Source: Nitrospirota bacterium
GTDB taxonomy: Bacteria > Nitrospirota > Thermodesulfovibrionia > Thermodesulfovibrionales > Magnetobacteriaceae
Assembly: GCA_015233485.1 (NCBI GenBank)
Contig: JADFXO010000265.1
Coordinates: 1-5,645, forward strand
DNA: 5,645 nucleotides
Direction: 5' to 3'
Shown: in pieces, positions 1 to 5,571 of the stretch
How positions within the stretch are numbered: position 1 is the first letter of the stretch
Layout of the letters: every line of letters starts with the position of its first letter
The notes under the pieces: model-generated
Told to the model about the DNA's origin: nothing
Seen by the model: only the letters and a program-made list of their open reading frames with translations
Database searches by the model: none
Program-made: the position numbers and the translations under genes

Positions 1-22
1 AGTGTGCCGTGAAAAAGACCAT
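1..22 (-). CDS. Possible 5' end of a divergent gene (partial)
   Basis: Reading leftwards, an ATG at 22-20 is preceded by AGGAGGTGA (35-27), a near-perfect Shine-Dalgarno sequence with AGGAGG 7 bases from the start codon. The frame is open to the window edge and gives only Met-Val-Phe-Phe-Thr-Ala-His, so no function can be assigned. The strength and placing of the ribosome binding site are the only real evidence. If real, the gene runs divergently from the glycosyltransferase at 148 and shares the 125-base intergenic region with its palindrome. The alternative is a chance purine-rich stretch. Confidence 0.45.
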
Positions 23-45
23 TATGTCACCTCCTGAGTTTGATG

Positions 46-78
46 TTAAAACAGTTGTGTTATCTTAAACTGTTTTAA
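46..78. promoter_or_regulatory. 11-bp perfect inverted repeat, operator or terminator
   Basis: TTAAAACAGTT (46-56) is matched exactly by its reverse complement AACTGTTTTAA (68-78), with 11 bases between. The half-site centres are about 22 bp apart, close to two helical turns, as expected for a dimeric regulator. A T7 run follows four bases later (83-89), so on the plus strand it could also act as an A/T-rich intrinsic terminator. If the divergent start at 22 is real, both neighbours point away from the dyad, which favours an operator. Confidence 0.5.
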
Positions 79-147
79 TTGATTTTTTTACTCTGAGCGT
101 CAGGTCTTGTAAATGCATGCTTTCGTATGTTATAAAAGAGGGAATCT

Positions 148-888
148 ATGATTTTAGGGAAAAAAATAGCAGTTGTGATGCCGGCTTATAATGCCGAAAA
201 GACTCTGCAACAGACCTATGACGAGATACCCCACGATTATGTGGATGAAATAATCGTAGTGGATGATGCCTCAAAAGACGGCACTACAGAGGTGGCAAAG
301 AGTCTTGGCCTGAAAGTAATTGTTCACGAAAAAAACCGTGGTTATGGCGGTAATCAAAAGACGTGCTACAAAAATGCACTTGAAGGCGGCGCAGATGTTA
401 TTGTAATGCTGCACCCGGACTACCAGTATTCCCCAAAACTGGTAACAGCGCTTGCCGCAATGGTTATCTCCGGCCATTACGATGTTGCACTTGGCTCAAG
501 AATTCTGGGCGGCGATGCACTTAAGGGCGGAATGCCCTCGTATAAGTATGTTTCCAACAGGTTTTTGACACTTTTTGAAAACCTGTTTCTTGGCATTAAG
601 CTCTCAGAGTACCACACCGGCTTCAGGGCTTTCAGCAGATCTGTGCTTGAAACCATACCGTATGAAAAGAACTCGGACGATTTTATTTTTGATAATCAGA
701 TGATAGTGCAGGCGTTGCACTTTGGATTTAAAATTGGAGAGATTAGCTGTCCGACCAAGTATTTTGAAGAGGCATCCTCTATAAATTTCTCCCGAAGCGT
801 TACTTACGGTCTCGGGGTTATGGGAACATCGTTGCAGTATTTTTTGCAAAAGAAAAAAATAATGAACTTCAAAATATTTGAAAAGTAA
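148..888 (+). CDS. Family 2 glycosyltransferase (polyprenyl-phosphate sugar transferase-like)
   Basis: Predicted cytoplasmic or membrane-associated GT-A fold enzyme of 246 residues that transfers a sugar from a nucleotide donor, in the style of dolichyl-phosphate mannose/glucose synthases. Visible motifs: the N-terminal nucleotide-binding strand with MPAYNAE (11-17), VVDDASKDGT (37-46), the acidic donor/metal site as HPDYQY (89-94, D91) in place of a classical DxD, SRILGG (117-122), the acceptor-site motif SEYHTGFRAF (153-162) and a DD pair at 177-178. There is no C-terminal pair of transmembrane helices and no GtrA-type extension, so this is the short soluble form. The ATG at 148 is chosen because GAGGG (138-142) lies five bases upstream and the glycosyltransferase fold begins at once. 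Its likely use is surface polysaccharide or glycolipid synthesis, but the donor and acceptor cannot be read from sequence. No partner gene is visible. It is transcribed towards the nuclease locus and converges with it. Confidence 0.9.
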   Translation: MILGKKIAVVMPAYNAEKTLQQTYDEIPHDYVDEIIVVDDASKDGTTEVAKSLGLKVIVHEKNRGYGGNQKTCYKNALEGGADVIVMLHPDYQYSPKLVTALAAMVISGHYDVALGSRILGGDALKGGMPSYKYVSNRFLTLFENLFLGIKLSEYHTGFRAFSRSVLETIPYEKNSDDFIFDNQMIVQALHFGFKIGEISCPTKYFEEASSINFSRSVTYGLGVMGTSLQYFLQKKKIMNFKIFEK

Positions 889-908
889 TAAACTGAAAAG
901 TAATAAAT
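879..908 (+). repeat. 15-bp tandem duplication across the glycosyltransferase stop
   Basis: TGAAAAGTAATAAAC (879-893) is followed directly by TGAAAAGTAATAAAT (894-908), identical in 14 of 15 positions. The first copy contains the last two sense codons and the TAA stop; the second repeats them outside the gene. It looks like a replication-slippage duplication and does not alter the protein. Confidence 0.8.
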
Positions 909-1243
909 ATTAGGTTCTTTGCCATTTAGTTTGCGTAAAAAACAAAAAAGAACAAATCCGCTGTCGCCTTAAAAAGAATAGCCTTCAGTCTGACAAAAAT
1001 GTCAAGTTTTGCGGAACAAAACTGCGGACCGCCTGGGGTCGTTGACCCCTTTCGCCCTTTCAGGTGACATTTTTTACCTTTCGGTTGTGTTGCAATTAGT
1101 CGACGGGGAAGGCACGGCAATTTTGCAGCTTTGGGAAAAGCATATGAAAAGAAACAAAAAAGGGGATATCGCACTCATTAGCGCTTTGGTTGTTAATCCG
1201 CTTGTAGTCGACATTAAACATATGGGTGTATATCCGATAAATA
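889..1243. other. Gene-free convergent intergenic region with small hairpins
   Basis: No convincing gene is seen between the convergent glycosyltransferase and ATPase genes. Open frames exist on both strands (plus from a TTG at 1009, minus 1174-926), but they lack ribosome binding sites, overlap each other and have no recognisable motif. Structure that can be seen: TGACA-AAAA-TGTCA (991-1004), GGGGTC-GTT-GACCCC (1035-1049, perfect 6-bp stem) and an AGGT/ACCT pair around an A/T run (1062-1079). None is followed by a clean T-run, so no canonical terminator is called. The base composition is closer to the glycosyltransferase than to the ATPase gene, so this is probably resident chromosome, perhaps a dispersed intergenic repeat. 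Confidence 0.5.
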
Positions 1244-2746
1244 TTACGTTAGGATGCTTAATTTTTTAAAGAGGACTCTGTTTCGCTTTTTAGCGTCTTT
1301 CAATAATTTGTCGTATGATATTACCTCTACATATGCTTTATAGGTTGGATTAAAACCATAATAGCCGGATCCATCAGGAGTTTCTGCTAAATTAGCTTGG
1401 TCTGCACTATTTTTTATAGGTTCGGTAATGTCGCATATCAAATAACAATAATAAATCTGATCCTTTGGAATAGTTCTACCCTTGGAATTTTTTGCTTTTC
1501 CTGCATTTATATTTATGATATAGGTATAAAGTTGCTTTATTGGATCATCATCTTTGGTAAATTCCTCCCTTTGTGGTCTTTTAAATTCTAACAGCACAAT
1601 TGATGAATAAGAAGAATCGCTATCTACAACAGCTATAGGATTATTGAATATCAATATATCAGGCCTTGAAAGACTATCGCTGTCTATAGGTTGCACTTTA
1701 TTTAAAGGAAGATCCGAAGCTAAATAGTAATGGTATGATAATTTCTCATCTATTATCCAAAGATTATGCTTCTCATAATCAACTGTGTCTGAACTATTTT
1801 TTAATGGAAACACTATTTTATGGATATACTCTTCAAGGCTATATTTACCTTCTGTATTCCATTCCAAAGCTCTTTCTAATAAATCTAAAACCAATTTTCT
1901 ATGTACTATGTATTCAACTAACTTTGCTTTACCAATATCATTTACGTCATCTATGTATTTATTATATTTGTCCTTATATTCGACGAGATCTTTTACATCA
2001 CTTATTTTTTGTCCGAGTATCTCGTTTACCCCTCTCTTTATTTCGATATCTAATTTTTGCATGATTTCATAAAGAGCAATGTCAAGCTTATCTTTTGGTA
2101 GTTTTGAATGAATGTCTGCAAAAAGATACTTCTTTGATAATAATACTCTATATTGAGGAGCTTCTCTTTTGATATAATCCTCTATATAAGCAATTTTATC
2201 CAGACTCATTTGTTCAAGGTAATGGTTTAAATATTCCTTCATGCTTTCTGCTATTTTGCTATCTAGTTCTTTCCTTGAAATTTCATCAGAGGTGTTTTTA
2301 AAAATTGTTGTCTCTTCGTCTTCCTTAATAAAGTGAAAGTCAGTTCTTTCAGTGTTTACAATTTCATCTAAATAGTTTCCCGATATATATGCTCGTAAGA
2401 GAAACTCGCCATCCATTTCGTCCTTTATTTTCTCATTAGGCATTTCTGGTATTAATCTGCTTATTTTCCCATTTAATACTTCTCTGTTGTTTGCACAGTA
2501 ATGAATAGTATGCTCTTTATCTTCAACATTGGCGTATATTTTTAAAAATGTAATTCCAAACTCTTTTTCCTTTAGGTTAAATGTTACCATATCCTTGTGC
2601 TTCTCAAGAATATCTCTATATAAATCGTTTAAAACTATTTTATCATTATCGTCACTAAGCAATATTTGAGGACAATTACTCGACATGAAGTATATAAAGC
2701 AATGCTCAACTATCTTTCTTGCAATAATGTCAGTTTTTTTGGACAC
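1244..2746 (-). CDS. C-terminal part of GHKL ATPase: PD-(D/E)XK nuclease-like module
   Basis: Distal 500-residue frame of the split ATPase gene. It opens at a GTG (2746) with no good ribosome binding site, and its first residues (SKKTDIIARKIVEH) continue the ATPase chain exactly if a -1 shift occurs on the A7 run, so it is best read as the rest of one protein. Residues 1-300 are a mixed, partly helical linker, rich in charged residues around 150-290. The C-terminal part resembles a PD-(D/E)XK nuclease: LWIIDEKLSYHYYLASD (329-345), then RPDILIF (361-367, D363), LLEFKRP (385-391, E387-x-K389) and DPIKQLYTYI (401-410, Q405). The spaced D...ExK...Q pattern is the usual core of this fold. GHKL ATPases joined to or beside restriction-type nucleases are known from work on MutL/MORC-like ATPases in restriction systems. 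Activity here is inferred. It ends at a TAA facing the glycosyltransferase. If the frames are not joined, an internal ATG (residue 21) could start a truncated product. Confidence 0.8.
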   Translation of the reverse strand: MSKKTDIIARKIVEHCFIYFMSSNCPQILLSDDNDKIVLNDLYRDILEKHKDMVTFNLKEKEFGITFLKIYANVEDKEHTIHYCANNREVLNGKISRLIPEMPNEKIKDEMDGEFLLRAYISGNYLDEIVNTERTDFHFIKEDEETTIFKNTSDEISRKELDSKIAESMKEYLNHYLEQMSLDKIAYIEDYIKREAPQYRVLLSKKYLFADIHSKLPKDKLDIALYEIMQKLDIEIKRGVNEILGQKISDVKDLVEYKDKYNKYIDDVNDIGKAKLVEYIVHRKLVLDLLERALEWNTEGKYSLEEYIHKIVFPLKNSSDTVDYEKHNLWIIDEKLSYHYYLASDLPLNKVQPIDSDSLSRPDILIFNNPIAVVDSDSSYSSIVLLEFKRPQREEFTKDDDPIKQLYTYIININAGKAKNSKGRTIPKDQIYYCYLICDITEPIKNSADQANLAETPDGSGYYGFNPTYKAYVEVISYDKLLKDAKKRNRVLFKKLSILT

Positions 2747-3258
2747 TCAATCTGATATTCTTCTTTGAAATCAATCAGTTGTATTTTTGTATATGTGTGT
2801 TTTGCGTCAGCCGCAAAAAAAGAAAAACTTTTATCATTTTCGACTCCTTTATCTGACAAGGTAAAGTCGAACTTGCGTTTTTTGAACTCATCTTTTTCAC
2901 TGTAAACACTCTCAATCGATACCTTTTCAAAGGCTTTTAACCATAGAAACCTACCAACCCCTTTGCCTCCCTTATCTATCTTATGTAAAGTATCTGAAGT
3001 TAAGAAAGAATTATAATTGTTTTCATCGAAACCTACTCCATCATCTTCTATGGTAAAACTTTTAATAGAGGGTGTTCTTTCTTTACTGTATAAATCTGGA
3101 TTTCTTTCAATGATAATATTTATACAACTGTCTTTATTTCCTTTCTTCTCCTCGATAGATTGAATTGCATTGATAATAGCTTCAAATAAGGGAAGCAAAG
3201 GTTTTGTTTTGGGCAGATGTGTATTGCGTATGCGACCTCTCAGATTGGTTTTTATCAT
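2710..3258 (-). CDS. N-terminal GHKL (Hsp90/gyrase/MutL-like) ATPase domain, frame ends at an A7 run
   Basis: This 182-residue frame contains a nearly complete GHKL ATP-binding domain. The N box is LFEAIINAIQS (24-34) with the Mg-binding E26-x3-N30. The G1 box is DDGVGF (72-77), and the G2/ATP-lid glycine motif is GGKGVGRF (97-104). A weaker G3-like HTYTKI lies at 154-159. The opening NLRGRIRNT...KPLLPLFEA is the typical start of large bacterial Hsp90-like ATP-binding proteins, so the N-terminus looks intact. The ATG at 3258 is the only canonical start nearby. AGG lies about eight bases upstream, and a better GGGAGG sits 14 bases away, which is long. The frame stops at 2710, seven codons after an A7 tract, and the natural continuation lies in the -1 frame (1244-2746). 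ATP hydrolysis probably drives conformational change that controls the nuclease-like part. The gene is much more A/T-rich than its neighbours. Confidence 0.85.
   Translation of the reverse strand: MIKTNLRGRIRNTHLPKTKPLLPLFEAIINAIQSIEEKKGNKDSCINIIIERNPDLYSKERTPSIKSFTIEDDGVGFDENNYNSFLTSDTLHKIDKGGKGVGRFLWLKAFEKVSIESVYSEKDEFKKRKFDFTLSDKGVENDKSFSFFAADAKHTYTKIQLIDFKEEYQIECPKKLTLLQER
2734..2740 (-). other. A7 slippery run joining the two ATPase frames
   Basis: On the coding (minus) strand the sequence reads CCA AAA AAA CTG in the ATPase frame. A -1 slip on A_AAA_AAA gives CCA AAA AAA ACT GAC, so Pro-Lys-Lys-Thr-Asp leads straight into the 500-residue frame, producing about 671 residues. Eight A's instead of seven in the DNA would have the same effect. 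A_AAA_AAA is a permissive heptamer for bacterial -1 frameshifting, and A-runs also allow polymerase slippage. No Shine-Dalgarno-like stimulator sits about 10 bases upstream, and downstream only a weak GCAA/TTGC pairing is seen. Programmed shifting is therefore possible but unproved; a natural indel or a sequencing error is equally compatible. Confidence 0.7.
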
Positions 3259-3587
3259 GAGATACCTAAAGACCTCCCTAAAAACTTAAATGCATAAATA
3301 TACATACACTTCTATTATAACAAAATATAATCAAATAGAAAAGCCATCGCATCCGGTGAACTAATCTGGTTAACCTAATCTATTTCATAAACTTTTGTGC
3401 ACTCCACATCAAATTGACTTATTATTAGCACCGCTACTTTCATATAGATTTCACTATCCTTTGTCGAAGGTGGGTAACTTCAGCGCTTTGGGTGTTGCGG
3501 TAATTAAGAGGGTATCAGTACACTCTACAATGATTTGTTGTGCAGTTGCTTCAGCATGAAGGTTTAAAATAAAGGATTGTTCATAAT
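3259..3587. other. Intergenic region between the two nuclease genes
   Basis: 329 bases upstream of the ATPase gene and downstream of the 367-residue gene. It contains the ATPase promoter candidate near 3314-3322, the coding-like remnant ending at 3454, and a 22-codon minus-strand ORF (3443-3375, MKVAVLIISQFDVECTKVYE...) with no good ribosome binding site. CTAATCT occurs twice (3361-3367 and 3375-3381) around the palindrome GGTTAACC (3368-3375). No intact gene or clear terminator is seen. Confidence 0.5.
3314..3322 (-). promoter_or_regulatory. Extended -10 promoter candidate for the GHKL ATPase gene
   Basis: The minus strand reads TGTTATAAT at 3322-3314: a perfect TATAAT -10 with the TGn extension. 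It lies 55 bases before the ATG at 3258, leaving a leader of about 45-50 bases. The -35 position at 17-18 bp spacing is only T-rich (TTTTCT), as is common for extended -10 promoters. It would give the ATPase gene its own transcript, separate from the 367-residue gene. Confidence 0.5.
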
Positions 3588-3618
3588 CTATTTCCTGCGT
3601 AGGAAATCCGATCCGCTT
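3454..3618 (-). pseudogene. Coding-like open frame without a start, probable decayed or frameshifted gene
   Basis: This frame overlaps the last codons of the 367-residue gene in the -1 frame and runs 54 codons to a TAG at 3456-3454. Its translation is strikingly protein-like (EQSFILNLHAEATAQQII, then VECTDTLLITATPKALKLP), with codons unlike random intergenic DNA, but it has no ATG, GTG or TTG. An ATG at 3584, eight bases after AGGA, opens the adjacent frame (MNNPLF then stop); one extra base after its third codon would join it to this frame as MNNPFILNLHAEA. Two readings fit. It may be a small downstream gene broken by a one-base loss, or the lost C-terminal extension of the 367-residue protein. 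No family is recognised. Confidence 0.35.
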
Positions 3619-4691
3619 TCAAGCAGTCTTTCAAGAGAAGGCCCTGAAAGCTGTCCATCCTTAATCCAAAGAAGGCAAATTCCCCGATCATGTTCTATAT
3701 ATTCTATCAACCACTTTTCTTTTGGTTCTCGTGATAATAAAAGCCATAGGGAAGCATCCTTCAATTTGTGTCGAAAGCGGTATTCGTAGAGTTGAATTAA
3801 ACCATGACGCACTTGTGATAACTCATTCTCTTCAGTCACACTCTTAGCTTCAAAGATTGCCGGACCAGACTTGAGCCTAGTAAAAGCATCTATAAATTGA
3901 TTTGTTTCAATCCTATGTCCGTGTAATTCGAGATAAGAAATTAGAAAATCGAGGATTTCAGCGTGTGTAGCATTAGCGACATCAAATTTCATCTTTGAAT
4001 ATTGTGAAAGAACTGACCGTATAGTTTTATTACTTCCAGTCCGAGACCGACTATTCTTCGTACTATTAATTGAAATCGACGGTACTGAATCCAGGATTTT
4101 CTGCACTGCACTGTTTAGAGTCAATGGAAGGTTCTCAAAATTCAGTAATTCGAGTCCTGTTACGACACCTTCCCTGTTTTCCAAACGAAGGGCGGTGGCT
4201 ATCTCTCCAAGAGTAGTGGCAAATTTTTGTGCGATGGTGTGCGATGGTTCGCCAAATATTAGCTGTACAGCACGCCAATCCCATTGATCTAACTTGAAAC
4301 ATCGTGAGAACATGCCTTTGACTTCTGAAAAGTGTTCAGCGTCAGCAGTATTTACAATATTTTTTTGAATTGCATTAGCGACATGTTTTAGTGAAATAAC
4401 GTAACGAGGACGCATTCTATCTGAAATTGGTAAGAAACCGAAGTTGGAATCAGACGCAAAGACGTAGCGATTGCTTTGTTCAATATTGAGAACCCAAACC
4501 GTCAAAGGAGTGTTCGGTATTATATCTACCGAACTTCTATGTTTCAATTGACAAGACCACCCCTCAAGTAATGCTGGGCAGATGGCACGCCATATGTTAT
4601 TACTTATGAGTGTGACTGGTACAATTATGATTCGTTGTCCTATTTTTATGGTATTAATATCCAAATCTGCTCTCCTTCTATTCTGTTTCAT
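3588..4691 (-). CDS. Predicted PD-(D/E)XK nuclease-like protein with unrecognised N-terminal region
   Basis: 367 residues. Residues 1-240 match no family I recognise; they show a beta-rich opening (about 15-90), a helical middle and a Ser/Asn-rich linker (about 205-222). The C-terminal region reads as a restriction-endonuclease-like fold. A helix with LELHGHRIETNQFIDAF (254-270, candidate acidic residues E262 and D268) leads to PAIFEAKS (277-284, E281-x-K283). Then come NELSQVRHGLIQLYEYR (289-305, with Q293, R295, Q300 and Y302) and a final strand, ICLLWIKDG. The ExK followed by a QVR...QLYEYR helix is typical of one branch of PD-(D/E)XK proteins. The ATG at 4691 has GGAG (4699-4696) only four bases upstream, a little close. 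The base composition is richer in G+C than the ATPase gene downstream. It is likely a cytoplasmic nuclease or nuclease-derived DNA-binding protein. Being co-oriented with the ATPase gene suggests, but does not show, a joint role. The C-terminus may be shortened (see the open frame at 3454-3618). Confidence 0.75.
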   Translation of the reverse strand: MKQNRRRADLDINTIKIGQRIIIVPVTLISNNIWRAICPALLEGWSCQLKHRSSVDIIPNTPLTVWVLNIEQSNRYVFASDSNFGFLPISDRMRPRYVISLKHVANAIQKNIVNTADAEHFSEVKGMFSRCFKLDQWDWRAVQLIFGEPSHTIAQKFATTLGEIATALRLENREGVVTGLELLNFENLPLTLNSAVQKILDSVPSISINSTKNSRSRTGSNKTIRSVLSQYSKMKFDVANATHAEILDFLISYLELHGHRIETNQFIDAFTRLKSGPAIFEAKSVTEENELSQVRHGLIQLYEYRFRHKLKDASLWLLLSREPKEKWLIEYIEHDRGICLLWIKDGQLSGPSLERLLESGSDFLRRK

Positions 4692-4733
4692 TGGACTCCA
4701 ATACTTTAACAGAATGTGGAATTGATAGACTAT

Positions 4734-4750
4734 AACAGATTAAACAGACA
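4734..4750 (+). repeat. 17-bp direct repeat, copy 1
   Basis: AACAGATTAAACAGACA, identical to the copy at 5245-5261 and in the same orientation, 511 bases apart. Each copy holds two AACAGA units nine bases apart. This copy lies 43 bases upstream of the 367-residue gene, and its minus strand runs into TGTTATAGT (4738-4730), an extended -10-like sequence. It could therefore overlap the promoter of that gene and act as an operator, or it may be an integrase arm site. Confidence 0.7.
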
Positions 4751-4812
4751 TATTACCGCCCACCTCATAGCTAATCCCCTCATGACTTAGCCAACATGCC
4801 CTTTAAAGCAAC

Positions 4813-4829
4813 ACAACCATCGTGGTTGT
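4813..4829. other. Perfect 7-bp hairpin
   Basis: ACAACCA-TCG-TGGTTGT is a perfect stem with a three-base loop. There is no T-run on either strand, so a terminator is unlikely. It may be a recombinase or protein binding site, or simply chance. Confidence 0.35.
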
Positions 4830-4913
4830 ATTTATAACTAAAAGATATAAGGATGTAGCACATCATAGGTCATTATGTAAAGCCTCCTCTCTCCTAAAAA
4901 CCGGCATAGAAGA

Positions 4914-5111
4914 TTGAGACCACAAACAGAAGGGATTTTTGAGAAAGAATTGCTACGTAATACAACGCTGCCGATTGCATGTGAGCATGCCTTTAAGTAT
5001 AACAGGCAGCAGTCCGATGTTATTGAGACTGGTATTAGTGAGTTAAAATCGGCTTTCACTGATGCCACAGCAGAGATGAGGAATTTATGTAATCAATCAG
5101 AATCCTTATAG
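4914..5111 (+). CDS. Possible small hypothetical ORF or gene remnant
   Basis: A 65-codon frame from a TTG, open back to 4881. The product is hydrophilic, with a charged, helix-prone C-terminal half (VIETGISELKSAFTDATAEM) and no signal, membrane segment or known motif. There is no ribosome binding site at the TTG and no ATG near the front, so it may be the tail of a lost gene or a chance frame. It is the only rightward frame of any length in this stretch. Confidence 0.2.
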   Translation: MRPQTEGIFEKELLRNTTLPIACEHAFKYNRQQSDVIETGISELKSAFTDATAEMRNLCNQSESL

Positions 5112-5244
5112 CTACATCGTTTATCCCTTACCAAATTACTTGTTGTACTTCCCTATAAAAAATTTGAACTAAAAGAGAAATATCATCAACTAACATCATT
5201 ACTTCTTTCATAAAACCTCTTTTTTAAGGAATTCCAATAAGTAA

Positions 5245-5261
5245 AACAGATTAAACAGACA
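5245..5261 (+). repeat. 17-bp direct repeat, copy 2
   Basis: Second exact copy of AACAGATTAAACAGACA, 311 bases from the tmRNA 3' end. The flanking bases differ from copy 1, so the identity is confined to these 17 positions, as expected for a binding site rather than for a large duplication. Confidence 0.7.
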
Positions 5262-5537
5262 AGTACAACCTAAACGAATAGTAAACAGCCTATAGTCGTC
5301 GTTTATCCTATATTATTAAATTCATAAGGTCAAAATACATAGCCCTTGTTTTTTCCATTACCTTGGTTTCGGACATTCAAGACATTAAAATGGGTACAAA
5401 CCACAGTTTATTTTAATTCAATCCGCCTCAATGGTTTACCTGAATACAAAACCGGAAAGCAAACATCAAACAGAGAGTAATTTGCTTAACCTATGCAATC
5501 AGAAAAAAGAGCTGGTGACGGTTTTTCTAGGGGTTTT

Positions 5538-5559
5538 AAAAAAATTTATTCTTTAGAAT
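5538..5559 (-). terminator. Weak terminator-like hairpin after ssrA
   Basis: Reading the minus strand away from ssrA, ATTCT-AA-AGAAT (5559-5548) is followed three bases later by T7 (5544-5538). The stem is short and A/T-only apart from two G-C pairs, with a very tight loop, so it is at best a weak intrinsic terminator. Its position 13 bases past the tmRNA 3' end fits that role. Confidence 0.35.
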
Positions 5560-5571
5560 CAAAGACTTAAA

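Larger units (their letters stand above)
4692..5571. other. Gene-poor region between the nuclease gene and ssrA, possible island arm
   Basis: About 880 bases with no recognisable gene. It holds the two 17-bp repeats, seven AACAGA hexamers on the plus strand (4708, 4734, 4743, 4925, 5245, 5254, 5469), a 7-bp hairpin at 4813-4829, a possible ORF ending at 5111 and a 22-codon minus-strand ORF (5376-5308, MSETKVMEKTRAMYFDLMN...) without a ribosome binding site. Such DNA is expected between an ssrA-type attachment site and the first cargo gene of an integrated element, but no integrase is present here. Confidence 0.5.

Noticed and set aside
107..136. TTGTAA (107-112) and TATAAA (131-136) at 18-bp spacing as a promoter for the glycosyltransferase
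   Set aside because: Transcription would start inside the ribosome binding site, a few bases before the ATG, which does not fit a gene with a clear GAGGG site.
926..1174. Minus-strand 82-codon open frame
   Set aside because: Low-complexity, Cys/Lys/Phe-rich translation, no ribosome binding site, and it overlaps an equally long plus-strand frame; probably a non-coding repeat.
1009..1269. Plus-strand 86-codon open frame from TTG
   Set aside because: No ribosome binding site, no motif, and it runs into the 3' end of the opposing ATPase gene.
1735..2072. Plus-strand open frames inside the ATPase/nuclease gene
   Set aside because: They are antisense to a well-supported coding frame and their translations are Leu/Tyr/Ser-rich, as expected for shadows of A/T-rich genes.
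3361..3381. CTAATCT repeats around GGTTAACC as an operator
   Set aside because: Seven-base repeats around a common palindrome, about 40 bases upstream of the ATPase -10 candidate; too little to call a site.
4977..4990. GCATG-TGAG-CATGC hairpin
   Set aside because: Short, with no T-run, and no different from chance matches in a window of this size.
4838..5068. Minus-strand 76-codon frame
   Set aside because: Antisense overlap with the equally weak plus-strand frame; no ribosome binding site and no recognisable domain.
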